From Cyanophora paradoxa (lineage: Eukaryota > Glaucocystophyceae > Cyanophorales > Cyanophoraceae), in NCBI GenBank assembly GCA_004431415.1, contig QPMI01000117.1:186001-250000 (forward strand): a stretch of DNA of 64,000 nt, in the 5' to 3' direction. A program made the translations under genes and the position numbers. A model generated the notes under the pieces. The model searched no databases. It saw nothing but the letters and a program-made list of their open reading frames with translations, and was not told where the DNA came from. Of this stretch, positions 23,401 to 36,399 are shown piece after piece (position 1 is the stretch's first letter; each line of letters opens with the position of its first letter).

Positions 23401-26400
23401 CCGCCGCCCTCGCAGTCCGCGCCGCCCGCGCCGCGAAGGATCCTAGATTTTATCTTTATTTAACGATCCTGCCCTAATTTTCGATGTCGATGAAAACCCA
23501 ATTCATCGTTTAGTATCGGACAATCCGGAAACAGCCGCTCACGGCGCGCCCGCCCCGGCAGCCGCTGCACTGGAAGTCGCAGTCGCTGCGTGTCACCTTC
23601 CCCGAGCGCGTCCGCCTCCGCATCTCCGTCCAGCAGTTCAAGGCCATGCTGGTACATACACTGCTCGAACCCTCCTCCTGCCTGGACCCGCCGCCGCCGC
23701 CGCCGCTGACCGCCCGCCCGCCCTCTCTTTCTTTCTCTCGGCGCAGGCGCTCATCAAAAGCATCCAGATCGGGCAGAAGACGGCCCGCGTCTACGGCTTC
23801 AACTCCTGGATGCACGTCTTCAACATCATGCGCGACTTCAAGGTCCTTGTCGCCAATCTCCACATTCTTTCTTTCTTTCTCTAACATCGCGGGCCGGCAG
23901 GGCGACGCCGGCATGTACCAGGCGATCACCGTCGTCCTCGGCGAGGGCGCCGAGGTGCGCCGCTTTCTTTCTTCTAGGGCTCTGCTGCCCTTTCAGACCG
24001 GCCTCACCTCGCCCCTTCCTCTTCCTGCAGATTTGCATCTACAACGAGTCGGAGGACCAGCTGGGGGTCTTCGTGAGGCAGACGCGCGTGGACATCGTCT
24101 CGTATCAGCGGACGCAGCAGATCCGGCTGCCCGTCCAGGCCGCCCGCATCTACTGCTGGTCCCGCCTCCGCGGCGCCTGGGAGACCATGCTAGAGCACTT
24201 CGACGGTGCCTTTTCGAAGCGAGCCGCGCCTAGTCTGGCTGGCCCGCCCGGCTCACCCGCTTGTCCCCGATCGCTCGCAGGCCAGGTCAAGGTCGACATC
24301 GACGTCAAGTCAGCGGGCGGGGAGGACTCGGACCGCAAGTACCCCTCCACCCGCGTCTTCGTCGCCCCCTGCGAGGCCCACAAGCTGCCCCTCCGCGGTA
24401 CCCCGCCCGCGCCCGCTCGCCCGCCCGCCCCGGCCCGCCCGACCGACTGGCCGGGCGCGCAGCGGAGCACCTGGAGCCGTTCGGAGCGGGGGCGGGCAGC
24501 CCCTTCATCCACCCCGCGAACTACGTCCCGCCCTTCGCGTACCTCGAGGCGGCCGAGTTCGGGGGCGGCAAGGCCGCTCGCGAGGCCTTTCTCGCTAAGG
24601 TCCGCCCGGCCCCGCCCCGGACCTTCTCCCGGCCCCGCCAGTCGATGACCGGGGCCCGACGCCGCGGCAGATGGCGGCGCGTGCGCGGCGCGGGGCGCCG
24701 ACGCCGCAGGAGCTGGCGGCGCTCGCGCCCTCGGCTCGGCGGCGCTCCTCGGCGGGGAGCGCGGCGACGCTGCCGCGGGGTATGAGCGCCGGGACCGCCC
24801 CGCTCTCCCTCACCATGTCCGGCCGCTCCGGACGCTCCGACGACTACGCCGAGGAGGAGGAGGAGGAGGTGCGACCCCACCGGCGGCGCCGCCGCCGTCG
24901 TGCCGCGGCCGCCCAATTGGCGGGGGGCAGGTCGTGGCGGTCGAGACGGGCGAGGAGGCGCTGGCGGTGGGCACGCAGCAGCAGTACCACCAGGGCCGCC
25001 AGAGCCACCACAGCGACCAGAGCCACCAGAACCACCACCACCAGCAGCAGCAGCAGTACCGGGCGATCGAGCCGGCCTCGCCGCGCGCCCCCGCGGAGCC
25101 CGAGTTCCCGCCCGAAGACGGGCCTGGTGCGCGCCGCCCGCTCATCCTCCTCCTTCTTCTTCGTCCGGCCGCCCCAGCGCGGCCGGCCCAACTGACTGAC
25201 AAACGACTCCGGCGCCCGCCCGCCCGCCCGCCCGCCCGCAGCGCGCGTCTGCGTAAACGCAAACCTCCCGATGGGGCTCGTCCTAGCGGACCTCTCCTCG
25301 GACTGGCAGGCCTCCTCCCGGTCCGCACTCCGCGTTCCCTCCTCGTTCCCCTCTTGCTGTTGTTCTAGAACCCTTCTTGACGGCCGGCGGGGGCAGGGAG
25401 TGGGAGATCCTGCGGACGCCCTACCAGGTCCCGCCCTACTACGTCGTGCGGAACGAGACGCGGGAGACGATCCTCGCCTGCCTCCCCGCCGGCTGGAGCC
25501 AAACCCCCGTGCGCCCCTCCCTGTCCCTTGGAGAAGGCGGCGCCGGGCGACCGACTGCGGGGCGCGCAGTCGCAGTGGACGCAGCTGCTGCCGGGCTCGT
25601 CGATGTCGCTGCCGTTCGGGCAGACGCGGTACCGCCGCTTCGACCCGGCGCTCATGGGCCCCGACGGGCGCGAGGGCCCCGACCTCGCAGTCCTACTCCA
25701 GCTCAACGTGCGCGCCTCGCCGCCCTCCTCCTCCGGTCCAGCGAACGGCGCCGGCCGGCCGGTCCTGGCTGACTGACCGCCCGCCCGGCCGCGCCGCAGG
25801 GCGAGCTGGGCCGCCTCGGGGCGCGCACGCTCCCGATGTACAGGCCCGGTGCGCTGGCCCCGCCGTCCCCCCGCCTCTCCGGCTGGGCCCTCTGAGCGGC
25901 GAGCCCGGGGCGGGCGGGCGCGCAGGGACGTACGTTGCGCCCTTCTCTGAGATCGACACGGACCTCGTCGGAGTGGTGCGCGCCCCCTTCCCCCCTGCCC
26001 GCCCGGCCGCCTCACCCGCGCGGGAAGGTGACCGTGTCGGAGCCGAGCCCGGAGCGCCTCGTGACCGTGACGCTCGCCGTGCGCTCCTGCGTCACGCTCC
26101 GCAACGACCTCGAGTACCCCGTCGAGATCGAGGCGCGTACCCCCCTTCCCCGAAAGGGGCGGCCGGGCCTTGACGGCCGCGCCGGCAGGTGGCGGTGGAC
26201 AACGCGAACGCGCACCACAACGCGCCGCAGCGGTCGGCCGCGGTCCTGCAGCCCGGCGCGCACCTCTCCCTCCCCCTCGCCGCCGCCGCCCGCGGCTCGG
26301 GCGCCGCCCTCCTCCTCCGCCCCGCCGGCCCCTCGGCCGCCGCCGCCTACTGGGCGCTGGCCCGCGTGCCCCTCGAGCCCCTCCGCCAGCCGGCCGCGGC

Positions 26401-29400
26401 CGCCCAGGCCGTCACCTTCGAGGCGCGGGGCGGGATCCCGCCCTACGCGCCGCCCGGGCAGCGGCCGCGCACTCCCGCCCCGCCCGTCCGCGCCAAGACC
26501 CCGAGCGCCGCCAACCACACCGGCCACGGCCTCCTGCAGGCGCTCCTTCCCCTCCCCTTCCCCTCCCTCCCCTTCACGGCCCCCTCACGCCCCGCGCCGC
26601 GCCGCAGAGCATCCCGGGCACCGCCGCCATCCAAAGCATGGCGCGCAACTTCCAGCACGCGGTCGCCTCCGATTTCTCCAAGTATGCCCCAGGGAACCCC
26701 TAATCTACCTTCTCGCCGGGCTTAAAAAGGACCCATCGCAGGGCGATGGCGGCGCTGGGTATGGGCGAGCACGCCTCGTCGACCACGCCGGACGGCCTCT
26801 CGACGCAGCCGTCGGCCGCCGGCCACGGGGAGGGCCCCCCGAACCCGGCCCTCTGCGCCCCGCACCTCGGCCTCGTCCTCTGCCCGCAGCCGCCGGCCCC
26901 GCACCACGCCCTCCCCGGGCGCCCGCCCGTCTGCGGCCCGCCCCTCGTGCTCGCCCTGGCGCCCCCGGTCCTCCTGCGGAACCTCCTACCCCTGGACCTC
27001 GAGTTCGCGCTGGTCGGGCGCGACCAGGCGCTGCTGGGCCCGCCGGCGCGCCTCGCCGCCGGCGCCACGCACCCCGTCTCCGCCTGCGGACCCGTCGCCG
27101 CCATCCTGCGCGCCCTCGGCTCTTCCCCCTGGAGCGAGCCGCTGTGGCTCTCGGGCCCCGATGCGGGCCGGCAGGAGAGCTGCGTGGTGCCGACGGGCGG
27201 GGACGGGCCCGGGCACGCGGGGCCGTGCCTGGCGTCGGTGCTGCAGCGGCGCGAGGCGGGCCCCGGGCGGGAGCGCTGCCTCGAGGTCGTCCTCTGCGTC
27301 CCCTACTACTTCGTCAACGACACGGGCCTCGTCCTCAGGGTGCGCGCGCTTTTTAGGGCCGAGCCGGGGCGCAGGCCAGGCCACGCCAGGCCAGGGCGGG
27401 CCGCCCCCGAGCTTAGCGCCGTCGGCCGCCCCTGAGCTTAGCGCCGTCCGCCCCGCCCCGCAGGTGGCGGCAGCGGAGGCCGTCGAGTCGACGAAGGGGC
27501 GGCCCCGCGACGCCGACGTCCGCGAGGTCTGTACCCCCCTCCCCTCCCGGCTCCCGCCCGCCCGCCCTCACAAATAAGCGTCGCCCCGCAGGTGAACCCG
27601 GCGGTGGGGGCGGAGGAGGGCGCCGGGCCCGCCCCGGGCGCCATCCACTGCGGCGACCGCGTACGCCTCGGCCTCCTCGACGACGAGGTGCGATCGAAGC
27701 GGGGGGGGGGGGGGTAGAGAGAAAGAACGAAGCGGCACCTGATTTCCTCCCATTCAAACCCGCTCCCTTCGGCAGGGCGTGGGCCACTGGAGCGAGCCGC
27801 TCTCGCTGGACAAGAAGGTCAAGGCCGGCACGCTCCTCCTCCACACGTCCGCCCGCCCGCCCCCGCCCGCCTTTCCCCGCGCCCCCGGCCCGCCCCGCCC
27901 CGCTGAGCCCCTCGCAGGCCGGCGGGGACGTACTGCTTCGGGGTGACGATCGAGGACGGGCCGGGGCCCCTCCTCAAGTCCCTCACCAAGGCCCGCCCCT
28001 AGCGCCCCCTTTGCTTGCAAGCTCTCCAAGCTGAGCTCAAAGCTTCCTGCATGCAGGTGGTGACGCTGGTGCCGCGCTTCGTGCTGGTGAACCAGCTCAA
28101 GAGCCAGGCCGAGCTCGCCCTCGCAAACCGCGCCGCCAGCCCGGTCCGCCCCGCTCAGGATCGAGCTTAAGAGCTTGAGCTTGAGTTTTCTCGTGCGGGG
28201 CGGGGCGCAGGATCACGAGCCGTCGGCGGAGGAGCAGCTGCCGCCCCTCGTGCCCCAAGCCATCTACCCCGTCTACGAGACCCTGGTTCTTCTTCTTCTG
28301 TGCTTTCCGGGCTCGATGTGACGCGCGCTGATCCTGTTCTTCTTCTTCTTTCTCGGGGCAGCCCGGGGACGAGCTGCGGGTGCGCATCGGGGGGTACGAC
28401 TGGAGCGGACCGTTCCCCTTCGACCCGACGGGGGCCGACCGGGAGCACCCGACGGAGCCGACGCCGCCGCCGCGCGAGGGCGCCGCGGCGCTGCGGGCCG
28501 AGGTCCTCCGCAGCGGGTGCCACCTGCTCCAGCTCCGTCGCCTCGGCGGGGCGCGCTCCTCGTCGCTCGGCGCCCGCGGCCGCCGCGCCTCGCTCATGGC
28601 CGACCTCGACATCACCCGCCGGGTAGGCCGGGCGGCAGTGTCGGGCGGGAGGGGCTCGAGCGCTCGCTTAAGCGCGCCTGCAGATCGTGGAGCAGGAGAA
28701 GGGGTGGGCGCGGCCGCCGCGGGGCGTCGGCAGCCGGCAGGTCAGCAAGCGAGCCTCGGGCGGCGCCGCCGGCTTCTCCCCGGAGTCCCCGAGAACTCCC
28801 GCCACGCGGCAGCGGCGCGCCTCGATCACGCTCTCGCCCGGAATGGCGAAGGCCGCCGGCGTGGAGCCCGGCGGAGCTGGCGAGACGCCGCGGCCCGCCA
28901 ACTCGTTCGGCTACGGGGCGGGCGGGGACGTTCCCGTGCGCGTCGTGCGCGCCAACGTGCACGTGAAGAAGGCCACCGTCTTCATCACGCTCGTGGAGGA
29001 GGTCAGAAGAACAACAACGAATCCCGCCCGCCCGCCCGCTTCCGCCGCGCTCCGCTGAGCGACGCCTACGCTCCGCTTTGGTTCGCTTCGCTTGAGCGCA
29101 GGTGGAGCACCAGTGCACGCTGCAGCTGGAGAACAAGACGGCGGAGGTGACGGTCGGCGAGCGCCCCCGCAACGGCCTCTCCCTCCTCTACCGCCAGGTG
29201 CCCGCCCGCGCTCCCCTTTCCAAATTTTCTGAGCGTTTTCTTCTCTCGCTCGCGGCGCAGGCGCCGCCGGGCGGGGAGGGCGACGAGGAGGACGTCAACC
29301 CGACCTCGTGGGACGTGCTGGAGCCCAACAAGGTCCCTATAAGCTTTCTGCATATTCTAAGCGGTTTTATAGGTCCTTTTATGATAGATTTTAGGTCCTA

Positions 29401-30903
29401 AGAACAAGATCTTTTTCATAGATTCTAAGCGGTGCTTCTCACGGTGCTGCGCCCCCGCTGCGCCCCAGATCCTGCCGTTCGGGTGGGAGCGGCCGGGGGA
29501 GCACCCGCGGAGGCTGCAGCTCGCGCTGCGGGGCCGGGACGGGTCGGCCGCGAGCGGCGTCGTGACGCTCGACTGGAACGAGGTGCGACTTCGTGGGCCG
29601 TGCTCGCGCTTTCGAAGCGCGGAATCTGAGCGGCCGCCGCTGCGCCGCTTTCCGCGCAGACGCACGAGGGGACGGAGCTGCCGCGGCCGCGGGCCGAGCG
29701 GTCGCTGCTGGGGGCCGGTTCCTCCGCCCTCTTCTTCTCCCTCAAGTTCGACGCCAAGGGCTCCAAGGTCGCCGGCTTGCTATTGGGACCTAAAATTTAT
29801 TTAAAAGACCTATAAACCTGGCTTTAAGTATGCAAAAAGGGCTCCTAGGTCGCCCGCGCCTCCTCCGAAGTCCCCACCGCACTCGCCGTGGAGCCTGTCT
29901 GTCTGATCGCGTGGGCGGGGCCAGATCCTGCGCGTCTTCCGCGAGAAGCGCCGGCGGCCCGGCGGCGACGGTGCGCGATCCGTGTTTGTAGTGCAGCGCG
30001 CGCGGCGCCTCGGCTGAGCCGGCCCGGCCCGGCCTGGCGCAGACGAGGAGGAGGACGACCAGGGCTTCTTCTCGCGCCGCATGCGCCTCGAGGTCTTCGT
30101 CGACGTCGACGCGGTGCCCTCCGCCCGCCCGCCCACGGCCCTCCCTGTCGCACCACGCCGAGCCGCCGGGCAGGCCGCGCTCTCGGTGTCGGACCACGGG
30201 CCGGCGCTGGGGGGCCACCCGCGCCCCCGCGAGCTGCTGGTCGTCACCGTCGACGGCTTCCGCCTGGTCAACGACAAGTGGGCCCAGCGCCAGGTCCGTC
30301 CGCCCGCCCCGCCCGCCCCGCCCGCCCGTTCGCCCCGCTTGATTCGATGCGGGCGTTCCTGATTGCGGCGGGGCTCGGGGCGGCAGGAGACGAAGATGCA
30401 ACTGGCGCGGCTCCAGATCCACAACGCGGCCGGCGGCGGCGCGCACGCCCCCTGCCCCGTCCTCCTCGGCCCCGTCCTCCGCCGCTTCGAGAGCTGGGTG
30501 CCCTGCCCGCGCCCCTCGCCCCTCCCCGCCCCGCCCGCCCGCCCGCTCAGCGCTCGCTCGCTCGCGCAGCGCCCCTTCATCGAGATGGAGATCCTGCAGT
30601 ACAGCACGGCCTGTCGGCACTACCCGCCCCCGACCCTCGCCGCGTACGCCATCGGGGGCGACCGCGGCGAGATCAAGGCCCTCCGCTACCAGGTGCGATC
30701 GGGCGAGAGGCGAGGGGCCGGCCGTCTCTAGGTTTAGGAGGCGCTCGGCGTTCCAAGATCGGGGAATCTTTTTAGGATACTTCATCGCAATTTAAAAAGC
30801 GCGCTCGCTGACGACCTGGTTGAACGGCAGGACTCTCTCATGGACACGAAGGCGAGCACGCGCATCGTCGCTAACGTGCAGCCCCTCGAGGTCCGCCCCC
30901 CCC

Positions 30904-30944
<41 letters not shown>

Positions 30945-33665
30945 CCCTCTCTGGGGGACCTTTCGACGCGAGCTTGATCGGGGGGCGGCGGCGGCGGGGC
31001 GGCGGGAGCCCCTCTCTCCTATCTATGCACCCGCCTCTATCGGACCAGCCCTTTCCTATCGGGCCGGCCCTGTCTCTGTGTGAGCCCGGCTCGACCGCAG
31101 ATCGCGGTGGACGAGGGGACGCTCGCGGCGCTCGTCGTCGTCGCCAAGCGCACCATGGCCGACGCCAAGGCGCGCGCCTGCGAAAGAACGAAGTTAGCCT
31201 GAAGGCTGACTGGCCGCGCGGGGGCAGGCGGGGCGCCTGGGCTCCCGCCTCTTCAAGGCTGCGCCCGAGCACGACGTGCCGGGCTGGGCGGCCGGCCTCC
31301 GCGCCTCGAGCCTCTTCACGGGCGCCGTCTCCAAGCAGCGCCTCAAGCGCTCCTTCTTCGGCGACGTCAACCTGCCCAAGGTATATATTATTTTGTATGG
31401 ATCGAATCTGCGTTTTGTATGGATCGATCAAATCTGCGCCCCGGAAGGTGGAGGCGGAGCTCTCGGTGGTGCTGGAGCCGGCGACGGCGACGGACGGGGG
31501 CGCGGCGGGGTCCTCGGGCGGCGCGACGTCGCTCATCGCGTCGCTGACGAGCAAGGAGGAGGGGGAGGGCGGCGCGGGGGACGGCGGGGCCCTCTCCAAC
31601 CCGGCCTCGGCCCTCGTCCGCGCCCTCGCCCTCGTCCTCGGTCCGGGCCTGCCCGCCCCGCCCCGCCCCTCCGCCCTTGAGCGAGGGGCGCAGGGACGGT
31701 GAACCGGGCGCCGATCTCGCTCTCGGGGGCCACCATCGAGCCGGTCATCGGCCTCGGCGCCGCCTTCGTGCGTCCATCCGCCTCGAACCAGAGCGGCCCT
31801 CCTCTCACCTCTCACCTCGCACCTCGCACCTCGCACCTCGCACCTCGCACCTCGCGCCTCGCGCCGCAGAACGAGCGGGTGCTGGAGAAGTACAAGTGGC
31901 AGATCGCGCCGCAGGTGGCGGCCGTCGCCGGCTCGCTGGGCGCCCTCGGGCAGCCCCTCCCCGTCGCCCGCCAGATGGTCGGCGGCCTCTGGGACTTCGT
32001 CGCCGAGCCAGGTGCCCCCTCCTCCGCTGTTTGTATGTTTTGGAGGGAGCCGACGGCCGCGCCGCGCCGCAGCGGCGGGCTTCGCGGCGCTGTGCTCGCC
32101 GGAGCCGGGCCCCGGAGTGGGCGAGGGCATCGCCCGCGGCGTCACGAGCCTCGTGACGAACACCGCGTGCCTCCCCTTCGACTGGATCGCCCGCGTCACC
32201 CGCGTGCGCCCTGCCCTCGCCTCAGCTCGGCTTGGCTTCGCCTCTGCCTCTCATCTCAGCTTCGCCACAGGCGGTGGGCCGCGGGGCGGACCTCCTCTCG
32301 ATGGACGACGCGTACGCGGCCGTGCGCCGCCGCGAGGCCGCCCAGCGCCCCGACGACGTACCCCCCCCCCCCGCCCCGCCCGTTTTGGCCCTTCCGCCGC
32401 CTTATTTTTGGACAGGCGCTGCACGGGCTGCTGCTGGGCTCGCGCTCCGTCGCGTGCGGCCTGGCGCGGGCGCTCTACGGGCTCGTCGAGGTCCCGGTGC
32501 GGGAGGGCCAGCGCGGCGGCGTCGCGGGCTTTGGCGCCGGCCTCGCGGTTGGGTGCATCGGGCTGGGCACCAAGCCCGTCGCCGGCATCCTCGACGGCAT
32601 CTCCAAGATCTCCGGCGGGTGCGCAGTCTATCCGCCCCTTTGGATTCGATCCGAGGCGCCTCGGACCGACCGAGGCGCGGCGGCGGCGGCGGGCGCAGGC
32701 TGTACGCCACGGGCGAGTCGGTGATGGCGCGGGCGCACGGCCTGCGGGGCGCCGGCTCGGGCGGGCGCCTGCCGCGCGCCTTCGGGCCCGGGGTGCCCTC
32801 GTCGACTTCTCCCGCCCGCACGCCGCCCTCAACGTGGCGCTCTCCGGCGCCTTCCCCGCGGCGGCCCCCGCGCCGCCCTCGGCCGCCCCCGGGCCCGAGG
32901 ACGGGTACGCGTGGTCCTCGCCCTCGGCCCGGGCCGCCACGTTTGCGTCCGAGCGCGAGCGCTCCGGCGGCGCGCCCGAGGTCACTGTCCTGCGGGCGCG
33001 CACCATCCCGCCCATGCCTTCCCCCCTCTCATCCCCTTCTGAGGCTCCCGCAGGCGGCGTGGGTGGCGGGGGGTACGGCGGCGATTGTGCTGACGGAGCG
33101 GCGCCTCCTCAGCGTCGTCTGCCACGCGAAGCACTTGGACGGCGCGCCCCCGTCCATTTCCGATTTCCGCTTCAATTTCCGCCCCCCCGAGCCCGTCCCG
33201 CCGCTGAGACGCCGCCGCCCCGGGCCCCCGCAGACAACTGGGCGGTCCGGTACGGGCTGGTCACGTCGTCGCAGGTCGCCTGGCAGGTGCGAGCGGCCCC
33301 GGCCCGCCCCCCGGCGCCGGAGCCGGAGCCGGCGCCGAGCGGGGCGGGGCGGGGCGGCAGGTGCCGCTGGCGAGCGTCCTGGCGTGGCGGGCGGACGGGG
33401 ACCGCCTGCGCGTGCGCCACGTCGCCACTGAGGGCTCGGCCTCCCGCCGGCTCTTCGGCGGCTTCTCCGGCGCCGAGCAGACCACGTGCGCTCGCGCTCG
33501 CGCTCACGCTCACGCCTCCGCTTCCCCTCCGCGGCGGCTCACGGGCGCGGCAGCGTGCGAGAGACGGCGGTGGAGTGCGGTTCGCCGGCGGAGGCGGCGG
33601 AGGCGGCCGCCGCGATCGACTTTGTTCTCCGGCGCGAGTCCCTCTGGACCCTCTCGATCGCGTGA
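17941..33665 (+). CDS. VPS13: VPS13-family bridge-like lipid transfer protein
   Basis: VPS13 proteins are rod-like lipid conduits at membrane contact sites. The N-terminal chorein region is clear: 'MPGLIEKFVNKLIVEQLAKW' at 17941, 'IENVELLPSAFEALNLPI' (~18130), 'VNLSFIHVAYEDHFTTPD' (~18818). It is followed by the family signatures 'ILSPLSCKVEV' (~19300) and 'GWWRYAILTILDAIRHR' (~19835). The extended middle runs through about 21.6-24.6 kb ('RLEALNIHGFIPEE', 'ELIFNTVVLSFTGCDGYL'). The adaptor-binding-like region is at 25-29 kb ('YYVVRNETRETILACLP', 'VVTLVPRFVLVNQLKSQAEL'). The C-terminus has 'GFGAGLAVGCIGLGTKPVAG' (~32530) and a PH-like end ('AAIVLTERRLLSVV', ~33080), with TGA at 33663. More than 50 exons are separated by C-rich introns. 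Inserts include Arg/Ser (~20520) and His/Gln (~24980) stretches. Exon edges in the Pro-rich parts are uncertain. Confidence 0.97.
30905..30943. repeat. 39-base poly-C run in a VPS13 intron
   Basis: An uninterrupted run of 39 C follows the donor of the intron after exon motif 'RIVANVQPLE' (~30890). On the minus strand it is poly-G and could fold as a G-quadruplex. The true length is doubtful, because long homopolymers are poorly resolved by sequencing. Confidence 0.9.
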
Positions 33666-34980
33666 ACAGCCAGCCGCCCTTCGGGTCCCTCTGGAGTCTG
33701 AGCTTCGGTAGTCTGGACTCTAGATCTGGACCCGCGCGCGTGCACGTGCCGCCCTCGCGTCTCGTGATCGCGAGTCTTGATCGCTTGCGCCGCCGAGGAG
33801 TTGTTTAGCTGCAGCCTGTAGTTAGCTTAGGTATTGTCAGCAGTATGGTGCCGGTAAAACGTATGTCAGCAGCAGTCAGCAGAATGTTTTTTGCGCTTGT
33901 TTAAAGAGCATTGTGACAATGTTACTTTGTTATCTTTTAATATTACGGGGCTCGCCGCACCGTAGTTCCTGACTCGCCGCTCAGCGGCTGCCGTCTTCCC
34001 AGCGCGCGGCTTCGCGTCTCTTCTGCCCCCCCTTCGAATTCTCATGATCAGTTGCCCCCACTTCATCCCCATCGTCGCCGTTCTCGCCCTCGGCTATCAC
34101 CCCCTATCCTATGGCTCCTTCAGCTATTCCGCCCGCCCCCCCGCCCCCCCTCGTCCTCCCGTTCCTGCATGGCCTCCTTTGATCCATGATAGTGTTGTAT
34201 CGATCCTCGATTCTAGTCAGTCGACTTCTAGTTCTAATTTTCCCTCATTTGCTTTGCCTTTGCCTCCCTTGAGGCCTGCGTCGATGCTTGTGAGACAGTC
34301 TGGTCATTTACATCGATATCTTCCTGTACCTCGCATGATCCGAGCTTTCCCTCAGGGCCTGTCCCTTTGATCTCATTCCCTTTATCGTTAGCTTTGCCTC
34401 TTCCTCCTCCATCTCTGTCTGTTACTCTTCGGGCAGTCCCGCCTCTTTATCTTCAGCGACCGTCTGATCGTTTAGTCTATGGTAGCGAGTATTTTGTGTA
34501 TGATTCCGTTCCTCGTGTATATCCTACCCTTGCTTCTACTTCGCTTTCTTTGCCGCCCCCGCGGTTCAGCCCCGTCATCTCTGTTCCCTGTCAATATATA
34601 CTGGCCTACGTTTTGCCCCTCCTCTTTTACCACCGCTGCCGAATCCGATTTTGACTCCCTCACCTCTGCTTTTAGCATCTGCGGTACCGCAAGTTAGTCT
34701 TCATCGATCAGCCGGCGCCGTCGCTTGTTTTGCCTCTTCCACTGTTCCACATGTACCGCCGGCGCCTCGATCTAGTTTACGTGCACAGCCATCCGCTTCC
34801 TCTCCTTCGTCCGTTGCTGTTGCTACTTCGTCTTTTGTCTCTGGCTATACGGTTCAACGGTTGCTAGTTCTAGTGCACCTGCTGTGTCCTTTAGCTCTAG
34901 TGCTACTTCTTCTCGTGCTCGTTCTCCTCGTCTCTTGCGTTCTCGTGATCCGATGATCCGATGATCGTGTCCCTTGTCGT
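33666..34980. other. VPS13 3' flank and pyrimidine-rich tract
   Basis: The first ~300 bases are probably VPS13 3' UTR and flank and turn A/T-rich near 33890-33950. From about 34020 to 34950 the plus strand is strikingly C/T-rich with lower GC. It keeps several overlapping Ser/Pro/Leu-rich frames that are repeatedly interrupted ('PSFALPLPPLRPASMLVRQS', ~34245). This might be a decayed retroelement or gene, but no reverse transcriptase, integrase or protease motif was found. No function is assigned. Confidence 0.45.
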
Positions 34981-35743
34981 GATCCCTTGTCGTCATGAGT
35001 CATGACTCATGAGGCATGACTATCGCGAACAATGATGGTTGCAACCATAGAGACTCGAATTCGAATGGCACCAGGCACCGACGCAGTCGGACGCACCGTT
35101 GCCTGCTTGTCCGTTGGCACACGCGTGGGTCACGGTGGGTGACGCCGTGACGGACACTGACGCGGACCGGTGCACGTGCACCGTGGCACGTGCCACGGCC
35201 GCGGACCACGGTGCCACGGTGAGGCGGTGCAGGCGGCAGCCTCCGGCAGGCCTGCCCTGACGGTCCTCCGGCCTGCATCCTGCAGGCTGCAGCCTGCAGC
35301 CTGCAGCCTGGCAGCTCGACGGTCACTAGAATCTCATGCATGTAGACTCTTTGTAGAGTCATTGTAGAGTCATTGTAGACGTTGACGTCGACTCAGTGAC
35401 AGAGTCAGTCACTGTCAGTGTAGAGTTTGAAATATTTAGTACTAGCTAGTGGGCTGCATATTTATAGCACTATAGCTAAAAGTTTTGGGGCGATCTTCTA
35501 AATATTTTCCGCCTGCTAAAGCCGAGAATTTGGAGGGGTAGTCCCGTCTCCGCCATACAAAAGCCGGCCCTGTCAAGACTGACCTACCGACGGCTACTAC
35601 TAGTAATATAAAGTTTTACCAGCTGCTAAAGCGAGCTAGTGCCTTGCCTGTAATAGGCCCTGTACATGTATACGCCCCCACAGTGCTGGAGTAGACTTGA
35701 GGCCGGGCTGTTGCCGGTACTACGGTAATTCACCAAAAACAAA

Positions 35744-35887
35744 ATTAGTACAGGAAAATAATTAGTACTTCGCCAAAAACGCCACTAGGCAGTGGCCGCA
35801 GTGCTAACTTAGTAAAGTGGCAGTTTTGGCGATTTTCCTGTACTAAATAAAAGTGCTAACTAATTATTTTCCTGTACTAAATTAACT
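35744..35887. mobile_element. Foldback element
   Basis: The left arm 'attagtacaggaaaataat' pairs with 'attattttcctgtactaaat' at the right end. An internal pair ('cgccaaaaacgccact' against 'agtggcagttttggcg') extends the hairpin over about 140 bases. The longer stretch 35438-35910 is bracketed by direct copies of 'agtactagctagtg'. It looks like a small foldback/MITE-type insertion. No target duplication is convincing. Confidence 0.6.
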
Positions 35888-36399
35888 AGTTCTACAGTAC
35901 TAGCTAGTGATGAGAACTGACTCACTGAGTCAGTAACTGACTAGTCTAGTCCTACTGACGGACCACTCACGTGCATGGGTCACCAAGTGACGAGAGGCTC
36001 GTCGAGAGCGAGAGGTCCGTACGTCGGGGACGGTCGGACTCGCCGAGTCGACGTCGACGTCGACGGATCCCCCGGAGTCGACGTCGACGCCGACTCGACG
36101 GTCGACGGCCCGGCCGGCGGCCGCTACGCGTAGGTCGACTCCGGCCGCGGATCCGGAGTCCGGAATCCGGAATCCGGATCCGGATCCCGCCGGCGCCGCC
36201 GCGGCCGCCCGTTACGCGGCCAGTACAATGTACATGTACATATGTACATCACAGTACATGTACATGTGCTGCGGATGATGTGCACGTGATTCGACTGGCA
36301 TTGTCCGATCTTGTAGAGCCGGGGTACAGATTTGTTCACGCGAAACGGCCGACCTCGCGATCGCGCGCGCGATCGATCGATCTGTACTGTTGTACAGTA

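Noticed and set aside
34020-34950. LTR retrotransposon
   Set aside because: No long terminal repeats, reverse transcriptase, integrase or protease motif could be found; only compositional bias and broken frames.
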